This document shows positions 5,557 to 10,096 of a stretch of DNA of 10,096 nt, one piece after another; position 1 is the first letter of the stretch, and each line of letters starts with the position of its first letter. The DNA is from Lachnospiraceae bacterium (GTDB lineage: Bacteria > Bacillota > Clostridia > Lachnospirales > Lachnospiraceae). The stretch covers positions 1 through 10,096 of the forward strand of contig JAEDFR010000085.1 in the NCBI GenBank assembly GCA_016297945.1, read 5' to 3'. Under the pieces are notes generated by a model that had not been told where the DNA came from, ran no database searches, and worked only from the letters and a program-made list of their open reading frames with translations. The position numbers and the translations under genes were made by a program.

Positions 5557-8217
5557 TTATTTTAATGTTGCCAGACGCATCTGAACCTGTTCAAGCATCT
5601 GCGTATATTTTGCAAGCTTTGCTTTCTCTTCTTCTACCTTTGCAACAGGCGCTTTGCTTACAAATTTTTCATTGTTGAGCATTCCGTTGGAACGTGCAAT
5701 TTCACCCTGTAAGCGCTTTTCTTCTTTCTGCAAACGCTCAATCTCCTGACTGATATCTACCAGTTCGGCAAACGGCATATAAACGGTTGCATTTTCAATC
5801 ACAACACTGACTGCATCGTCTGCAATGCCTGTTTTATCTTTTTGTACCACTACTTCGGAAGCATATGCTAACGGAGCAAAGAACAATTTGCCTTCATTAA
5901 AAATAGCTGCTACCTCGTCTTTTTGTGTCACAACATATACCTGTGCTTTTCGGCTCGGAGGTACATTCATTCCGGTACGAGCGTTTCGAATGCCACGAAT
6001 AGCTTCTTTTAACACCTCAATTTCAGTTTCTTCTTTTTCATATGCCTTTGCTTCATCATATACAGGCCAGTTGGAAATCATAATGGTTTCCTCTTCATCC
6101 TGTAATGTACAGAAAATTTCTTCTGTGATAAAGGGCATATAAGGATGCAGTAATTTTAATGCGTCAATTAATACAGTCTTTAATGTGTACAATGCCGCAT
6201 TCTGGCTGGCTGCATTATCACTGTTGTAAAGACGGGGTTTTACCATCTCAATATACCAGTCGCAGAACTCATCCCAAATAAAATCATAAACCTTTTGAAC
6301 AGCGATACCAAGCTCATATTTCTCCATATTGTCGGTAACTTCTTTCACGAGATTGTTGAGCTTGCTGATAATCCATTTATCAACCGGTTCTAAAGAATCC
6401 TTTGCATTTGCCGGAATGACTTTATCCTCCATATTCATCATGATGAAACGGGAAGCATTCCATACCTTGTTTGCAAAATTACGTGCCGCCTCTACTCTTT
6501 CATAGTAGAAACGCATATCATTTCCGGGTGCATTGCCGGTTATGAGTGTCAGTCTGAGTGCATCGGCACCGTACTGATCAATAATCTCTAACGGATCAAT
6601 ACCGTTTCCTAAAGATTTACTCATCTTTCGTCCCTGCGAATCTCTGACAAGACCATGGAACAATACCGTCTTAAACGGTTTTTCACCCATCTGTTCGTAG
6701 CCGGAGAAAATCATACGGATTACCCAGAAGAAGATAATATCGTATCCGGTAACCAGTACATCGGTCGGATAAAAATATTTCAAATCCTCTGTCATTTCCG
6801 GCCAGCCCAATGTTGAGAACGGCCATAATGCAGATGAAAACCAGGTATCCAAAGTGTCCGGATCCTGGGTGAAATGATTTTTACCGCATTTGGGGCAAAC
6901 GGCCGGTGCCTCTTTAGCAACAACGGTTTCACCACAGTCATCACAATAGTATGCCGGAATACGGTGTCCCCACCACAACTGACGGCTGATACACCAGTCC
7001 TTGATATTGTCCGTCCAGTTAAAATAGGTCTTCTGCATCCGCTCGGGAACCAATTTAATTTCACCGTTTTTAACAGCCTCTGCGGCAGGTTTGATCAACT
7101 CATCCATCTTGACAAACCACTGCTCTTTTACAAGAGGTTCTACGGTTGTTTTACATCTGTCATGTGTGCCGACATTGTGACTGTAATCTTCAATCTTAAC
7201 CAAAAGTCCCTGTGCATCCAGTTCCTTTACAATAGCTTCCCTTGCTTCATAGCGATCCATACCTGCATATGCCCCGCCATTTTCATTGATGGTGGCATCG
7301 TCATTCATGATATTAATAATAGGAAGATTGTGTCTTTTTCCAACTTCAAAGTCATTCGGATCATGAGCCGGTGTAATCTTTACAACACCGGTACCAAATT
7401 CCATATCAACATAGGTATCCTCCACAACCGGGATTGCTTTGTTTACAATCGGAAGCCAAACCTTTCTTCCGTGCAGATAGGTATATCTTTCATCATCAGG
7501 ATGAACGGCAACTGCAGTATCTCCGAGCATGGTTTCCGGTCTTGTGGTTGCAAACTCCAAAAACTCTGTTTTGCTGGGCTGTCCATTTTCATCAACCAGC
7601 GGATATTTGATATGCCAGAAATGTCCGGCCTGATCTTCATATTCTACCTCTGCATCGGAAATGGATGTATTACAAACAGGACACCAGTTGATAATGCGGG
7701 CACCCTTATAAATCCATCCTTTTTCATGCATCTTACAGAAAACTTCGGTAACGGCTTTATTGCATCCCTCATCCATGGTGAAACGTTCTCTGTCCCAGTC
7801 ACAGGAGGAACCAAGCTTTTTTAATTGACTAATAATACGTCCGCCGTATTCTTTTTTCCACTCCCATGCACGCTCCAAAAATCCTTCACGTCCAAGGTCG
7901 TGCTTATCAATTCCCTGTGCCTTTAAGGTTTCAATAATTTTGACTTCAGTAGCAATACTTGCATGGTCTGTACCCGGCTGCCATAACGCATTGTAACCCT
8001 GCATTCTTTTAAAACGGATCAGAATATCCTGCATGGTATTATCTAAAGCATGTCCCATATGCAGCTGACCGGTAATATTCGGCGGTGGAATCACGATTGT
8101 AAAAGGCTTCTTACTGTGATCTACTTCTGCATGAAAATACTTTTTCTGCAGCCACTTTTCATAAATGCGGTCCTCAAGTCCGTGAGGATCATATGTCTTT
8201 GCTAATTCTTTGCTCAT
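5557..8217 (-). CDS. valS: Valyl-tRNA synthetase
   Basis: 886 residues, the usual length for bacterial ValRS, a cytoplasmic class I synthetase that charges tRNA-Val. PPPNITGQLHMGHALD contains the HIGH signature (HMGH, 53-56), and KMSKS is at 531-535. The CP1 editing domain includes TTRPETMLGDTAVAVHPDDERY. Putative zinc ligands are Cys179/Cys182 and Cys425/Cys428/Cys441/Cys444. The anticodon-binding helical domain follows KMSKS, and the last 70 or so residues form the tRNA-binding coiled-coil arm (EIERLQKEEKRLQGEIA). The start has AAGGAG (8230-8235) 12 bases upstream and the expected MSKELAKTYDP beginning. The long antisense reading frame at 6874-7824 is a by-product of its codon use. No T-box lies upstream. 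Confidence 0.98.
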   Translation of the reverse strand: MSKELAKTYDPHGLEDRIYEKWLQKKYFHAEVDHSKKPFTIVIPPPNITGQLHMGHALDNTMQDILIRFKRMQGYNALWQPGTDHASIATEVKIIETLKAQGIDKHDLGREGFLERAWEWKKEYGGRIISQLKKLGSSCDWDRERFTMDEGCNKAVTEVFCKMHEKGWIYKGARIINWCPVCNTSISDAEVEYEDQAGHFWHIKYPLVDENGQPSKTEFLEFATTRPETMLGDTAVAVHPDDERYTYLHGRKVWLPIVNKAIPVVEDTYVDMEFGTGVVKITPAHDPNDFEVGKRHNLPIINIMNDDATINENGGAYAGMDRYEAREAIVKELDAQGLLVKIEDYSHNVGTHDRCKTTVEPLVKEQWFVKMDELIKPAAEAVKNGEIKLVPERMQKTYFNWTDNIKDWCISRQLWWGHRIPAYYCDDCGETVVAKEAPAVCPKCGKNHFTQDPDTLDTWFSSALWPFSTLGWPEMTEDLKYFYPTDVLVTGYDIIFFWVIRMIFSGYEQMGEKPFKTVLFHGLVRDSQGRKMSKSLGNGIDPLEIIDQYGADALRLTLITGNAPGNDMRFYYERVEAARNFANKVWNASRFIMMNMEDKVIPANAKDSLEPVDKWIISKLNNLVKEVTDNMEKYELGIAVQKVYDFIWDEFCDWYIEMVKPRLYNSDNAASQNAALYTLKTVLIDALKLLHPYMPFITEEIFCTLQDEEETIMISNWPVYDEAKAYEKEETEIEVLKEAIRGIRNARTGMNVPPSRKAQVYVVTQKDEVAAIFNEGKLFFAPLAYASEVVVQKDKTGIADDAVSVVIENATVYMPFAELVDISQEIERLQKEEKRLQGEIARSNGMLNNEKFVSKAPVAKVEEEKAKLAKYTQMLEQVQMRLATLK

Positions 8218-8325
8218 GTTTGATTGACACTCCTTAATTTATCCTTAGGAACAATCGTCTTATGGCGATTATTTCTTTATTTCCCAAACAGATAACAGAT
8301 CAAATTTTCCCATTAATATCATGTT

Positions 8326-8354
8326 ATTATACCATAAACTAAATGTTGTTTCTA
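8326..8354 (-). promoter_or_regulatory. valS promoter
   Basis: On the minus strand a consensus -10 TATAAT (8326-8331), preceded by TG to make an extended -10, is 17 bases from a -35-like TAGAAA (8349-8354). The predicted leader is about 100 nt and contains a small hairpin with 8-bp arms (8250-8257 with 8266-8273, one G-T pair). The -35 lies inside the first unit of the 32-bp tandem array. The leader is too short for a T-box. Confidence 0.6.
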
Positions 8355-8495
8355 CATTTTATGTTATAAACGAGCTATTGCTTCTACACTTTATGTTATA
8401 AACCAACTCTCGTTCCTGCATTTTATGTTATTAACCAACTGTTGTTCCTGTATTTTATGTTGTAAACCAACTGTCGCTCCTACACTTTATGCTAA
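8336..8495. repeat. Five-copy 32-bp tandem repeat
   Basis: Five head-to-tail units of exactly 32 bp start at 8336, 8368, 8400, 8432 and 8464. Each ends with a variant of TTTATGTTAT. The first half varies around AAACCAACTGTTGTTCCT, and the differences are largely C/T or A/G transitions. There are no spacers, so it is not a CRISPR array. The unit is close to three DNA turns, so repeated sites would face the same side. The first unit carries the valS -35, and each unit on the minus strand keeps a TAGAA- or CAGGA-like hexamer followed about 17 bases later by an AT-rich hexamer. The array could be an expansion of a promoter-like segment or a regulator-binding array (inference). Confidence 0.85.
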
Positions 8496-8531
8496 TATCA
8501 TAACCGGTATGCATTATGACAAACTGTAACA

Positions 8532-8540
8532 ATTATACCA
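8532..8540 (-). promoter_or_regulatory. Possible distal promoter upstream of valS
   Basis: The minus strand reads TGGTATAAT, a perfect extended -10, but no good -35 is visible at the right distance. If active it would transcribe through the 32-bp array into valS. A 7-bp inverted repeat (GGTATGC 8506-8512, GCATACC 8584-8590) brackets it. Confidence 0.25.
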
Positions 8541-8611
8541 AATACTAAAATACAATTTGTAAAACATACAACAAAACGTGGTAGCATACCAAATAATAAA
8601 TGAAAATCATT

Positions 8612-8782
8612 TTACATCATTGTATATTGCATAAACTCATATTTCAATTTACTTCCGACTACAATTTCTGCAGGAAGCAAGGCTCTTGCAACCAGCTTTA
8701 AATCATCTGTTTCTATATCTGTTCTTTTTAAATTTGCATAATCTCCATCTATGCTTTCTACTTCATAATACCAGGTTTCCAT
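8612..8782 (-). CDS. Small DUF3006-like protein
   Basis: 56 residues beginning METWYYEVESIDGDYANLKR and ending KLKYEFMQYTMM. The order GDYAxLxR ... VARALLP ... GSKLKYEF resembles the DUF3006 family, small beta-rich proteins of unknown function. The resemblance is from memory of the family pattern, not a search. No signal peptide or membrane segment. AAAGGA (8795-8800) lies 12 bases before the ATG, rather far. A second ATG 10 bases upstream is out of frame and stops quickly. A promoter and palindrome lie just upstream, so it seems to be transcribed separately from the exonuclease gene, 106 bases away. The regular codon pattern and compact folded-protein composition support a real gene. Confidence 0.8.
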   Translation of the reverse strand: METWYYEVESIDGDYANLKRTDIETDDLKLVARALLPAEIVVGSKLKYEFMQYTMM

Positions 8783-8814
8783 GATATTCCATGATCCTTT
8801 CGTTTTCTTTTCAT

Positions 8815-8851
8815 ATTATATATTTTTCTCCATACATTGCGACACCGCAAT
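8815..8851 (-). promoter_or_regulatory. Promoter with overlapping palindrome before the 56-residue gene
   Basis: The minus strand has TATAAT at 8815-8820 and a weak -35 (GTCGCA, 8838-8843) 17 bases away. The -35 lies inside a perfect 6-4-6 inverted repeat, ATTGCG / CGCAAT (8836-8841 and 8846-8851), which could be an operator. No T-run follows the palindrome, so it is not the exonuclease terminator. The predicted leader is about 26 nt. Confidence 0.45.
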
Positions 8852-8888
8852 CAAATATAAACTCATTTTTCCTTAATAGCTTCTTATT

Positions 8889-9557
8889 TTAAGACTCCGG
8901 CAATGAACTCAAGTCAATTTTACCAAAGAACTCTCCCATGGACACGGTTAAATGTTTTACCTTTTCCGAACGCGCCTCTTCATAAATGGGATTCAGCTTT
9001 AAATGCGGTTCTTTCGCCATTTTAGCAAACAGCAAAGCCGTATTGTAAGCATCAGACAAACCGTCATGCGCCTGCCCTTCCTGTATGATATTGGCTGCAA
9101 TCAATGCTTCTTCCAATGAATAAGCCCGCTTCTTTTCCATTTTATTAGAAAATGTTTTCTGACAGTCATTCCATGTTTCAAAAATCTTCTCAAACCGTTC
9201 TGAAACAATGCTTTTCGCCTGCATTTCATTTTGTAATTGTTTTAAATCCGTCCGGCTCCAGGAAACCATTTCAACTTCACCGTCAGGAAGCCATAACTCA
9301 AACTGTCTGAGAGCCTCCTCAAAACAGGGGGCATTTTTCAAATCCTTTTGTGTAATTCCGGTCAGGTGATTAATAAACGTATCAAGGCTTCCGTATTGCG
9401 GTTTAACATAAGTCATAAAGCGGTCTTCTAAAATTTGATACTGCTCATCCAATTTAACCGCACCGATTTGTATTACCTCATTGGATTTTCCATATGATTT
9501 TGCCGCCCCTTTTGGAACCTTACACATTTCCAAGTCAATCACAACATAGTATTTCAT
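8889..9557 (-). CDS. DEDDh 3'-5' exonuclease, KapD/ERI-1-like
   Basis: 222 residues, a single RNase T/DnaQ-type exonuclease domain. Motif I is VIDLEM (Asp8, Glu10). Motif II includes SRTDLKQL (Asp104). Motif III is HDGLSD (His164, Asp169), the five-residue spacing of the DEDDh subclass. HLTGIT at 64-69 is typical of the DnaQ fold. Such enzymes remove nucleotides from 3' ends of RNA or DNA using two metal ions; the overall length and the single-domain form best fit the KapD/ERI-1-like group, whose substrates in bacteria are unclear. All metal-binding residues are present, so it should be active. The start has AAAGGGG seven or so bases upstream (9563-9570). It is a single gene with its own promoter and a structured leader. 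Confidence 0.88.
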   Translation of the reverse strand: MKYYVVIDLEMCKVPKGAAKSYGKSNEVIQIGAVKLDEQYQILEDRFMTYVKPQYGSLDTFINHLTGITQKDLKNAPCFEEALRQFELWLPDGEVEMVSWSRTDLKQLQNEMQAKSIVSERFEKIFETWNDCQKTFSNKMEKKRAYSLEEALIAANIIQEGQAHDGLSDAYNTALLFAKMAKEPHLKLNPIYEEARSEKVKHLTVSMGEFFGKIDLSSLPES

Positions 9558-9603
9558 GTTTTCCCCTTTATCTTTTGACTAGTACAATGGTTTTTCTCTC
9601 CCC

Positions 9604-9655
9604 ATGATACCAACGGATTACTACGCACTGTATAACCTTTTGACCCTGGTATCAT
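9604..9655. repeat. Inverted repeat in the exonuclease leader
   Basis: A perfect 9-bp inverted repeat (ATGATACCA 9604-9612, TGGTATCAT 9647-9655) separated by 34 bases. The loop holds a second, imperfect stem (GGTTA / TAATCC, with TAC / GTA inside). It starts almost exactly at the predicted transcription start of the exonuclease gene, so the mRNA would begin with this stem-loop. It could be a leader structure, an operator pair or a dispersed repeat. Confidence 0.6.
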
Positions 9656-9664
9656 ATTATTTTC

Positions 9665-9670
9665 ATTATA
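9665..9670 (-). promoter_or_regulatory. -10 box of the exonuclease gene
   Basis: A consensus TATAAT on the minus strand, about 108 bases before the ATG. The -35 region is poor (AGATTT at 17 bases). It follows the tRNA terminator by about 50 bases, so the exonuclease gene can be transcribed separately from the tRNA. Confidence 0.45.
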
Positions 9671-9718
9671 CCTTATATAATAGGAAAAAATCTATCATTT
9701 CCGATTAATATGAACAAC

Positions 9719-9750
9719 AAAAAAATCGGAATTCAAAAAGAACTCCGATT
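9719..9750 (-). terminator. Intrinsic terminator of tRNA-Pro
   Basis: On the minus strand an 11-bp stem with one G-U pair (plus-strand arms 9724-9734 and 9740-9750), a TTTTT loop and a run of seven Ts (9719-9725). It starts two bases after the tRNA discriminator base, a textbook Rho-independent terminator. Confidence 0.92.
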
Positions 9751-9752
9751 AA

Positions 9753-9826
9753 TCGCGGTGACAGGATTTGAACCTGCGACCTCTACATCCCTAATGTAGC
9801 GCTCTACCAAGCTGAGCCACACCACG
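9753..9826 (-). tRNA. tRNA-Pro (anticodon AGG)
   Basis: 74 nt folding as a complete cloverleaf. The acceptor stem is CGTGGTG / CACCGCG (one G-U). The D arm is GCTC / GAGC with GG in the loop. The anticodon stem CTACA / TGTAG holds loop TTAGGGA with anticodon AGG (9790-9792) and G37, as in other tRNA-Pro. The T arm has GCAGG / CCTGT around TTCAAAT. The discriminator is A, and CCA is not encoded, so it must be added by the CCA-adding enzyme. An A34 here would read CCU directly, or more codons if changed to inosine. It has its own promoter and terminator. Confidence 0.95.
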
Positions 9827-9837
9827 GCACAAGACAT

Positions 9838-9866
9838 ACTATAACATAAAGTTTCTCACTTGAAAA
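9838..9866 (-). promoter_or_regulatory. tRNA-Pro promoter
   Basis: The minus strand has -10 TATAGT (9838-9843), preceded by TGT to make an extended -10, and -35 TTTTCA (9861-9866) at 17-base spacing. The predicted start is about five bases before the mature tRNA, giving a very short 5' leader for RNase P to remove. Confidence 0.6.
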
Positions 9867-9935
9867 GACCCAATTTTAAAAAAATTGCAAAAACTAATTT
9901 AAAACACAAACACCCTTTCCGGATTTGCGTCCCCA

Positions 9936-10004
9936 CTATATATGCACCAAAAGTGCGATATATGGAGTTTTTGACCTTAGATGCAGACTTTTATCTCTGC
10001 CATC
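9936..10004. other. Two hairpins upstream of the tRNA
   Basis: The first is an AT-rich stem with a GCAC / GTGC top around CAAAA (9936-9965), followed on the plus strand by a short T-run (9967-9972), so it could end transcription on that strand. The second is GATG-CAGA / TCTG-c-CATC (9980-10004) with one bulge. The 270 bases from 9827 to the window end hold no gene I can defend. The last 80 are richer in G and C than other gaps, so they may belong to a gene end or repeat continuing beyond the window. Confidence 0.4.
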
Positions 10005-10096
10005 GTTTCTCACTTTTTATTATTCGCAACTTTGGGAACACAGCCAGTCGCCCTAACAGAAATTATATATCTTTGCCCGCGGAATTTAGCGAGGTT

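Noticed and set aside
5531..5560. Possible valS terminator (ATAAG / CTTAT before a TTTTT run)
   Set aside because: The stem is only 5 AT-rich pairs with a 9-base loop and the T-run is several bases away, too weak to call.
6874..7824. 316-codon plus-strand ORF opposite valS
   Set aside because: It is the antisense shadow of a clear valyl-tRNA synthetase, has no ribosome site or recognisable domain, and is rich in Cys/Phe/Ile as expected of a reverse reading.
8336..8495. CRISPR-like array
   Set aside because: The 32-bp units abut directly with no spacers, and no cas gene is present.
9900..9965. GGGGACGCAAAT on the minus strand, reminiscent of the GGGACGCAAAG segment of c-di-GMP-I riboswitches
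   Set aside because: The other conserved parts of that riboswitch (the GGCAAACC segment and the GGTAGCGGGGTTACC-type end) are missing, and the following gene is a tRNA.
10010..10096. 28-codon minus-strand reading frame open to the window edge, ending ANNKK and a TGA
   Set aside because: It could be the C-terminus of a gene outside the window, but a stretch this short with no recognisable motif cannot be told from chance, and the plus strand is also open here.

Overview
The window looks like a piece of a low-GC Gram-positive chromosome, most probably a Lachnospiraceae-type Clostridia (inference). Supporting features are AT-rich intergenic DNA, strong AGGAGG-type ribosome sites, extended -10 promoters, a tRNA-Pro with an AGG anticodon and no encoded CCA, and the protein content. 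Every gene I can support lies on the minus strand, so transcription runs from high to low coordinates.

Layout in transcription order. At the right end is a tRNA-Pro(AGG) gene (9753-9826) with its own promoter and intrinsic terminator, preceded by about 270 bases without a convincing gene. Next come a KapD/ERI-1-like DEDDh 3'-5' exonuclease (8889-9557) with a structured leader, and a 56-residue DUF3006-like protein (8612-8782) with its own promoter. A five-copy 32-bp tandem repeat (8336-8495) then runs directly into the valS promoter. It is followed by valyl-tRNA synthetase (5557-8217) and a DUF342/FapA-family protein (3926-5386). After an 845-bp gene-free interval comes a tight operon: folC (1760-3079), a 48-residue protein (1621-1767) that overlaps folC by 8 bases, and a zinc-ribbon/TPR membrane protein (112-1596), closed by an intrinsic terminator at 56-86.

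The most unusual content is the interval between the FapA-like gene and folC. It holds two divergently oriented, roughly 226-bp elements (3120-3345 and 3679-3904). Each is a long imperfect inverted repeat enclosing a core of about 100 nt with two hairpins. Read in their own orientation, the cores align. They share single-stranded linkers, have different but still base-paired stems, and keep two U-U mismatches at equivalent positions in the outer stem. This is what a conserved structured RNA or a folded non-autonomous mobile element looks like. I do not recognise it as a named family.

The genes are mostly housekeeping (translation, folate metabolism, RNA/DNA trimming), with a few envelope or unknown-function proteins. 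Apart from the folC operon they look independently transcribed, and no single shared pathway links them.
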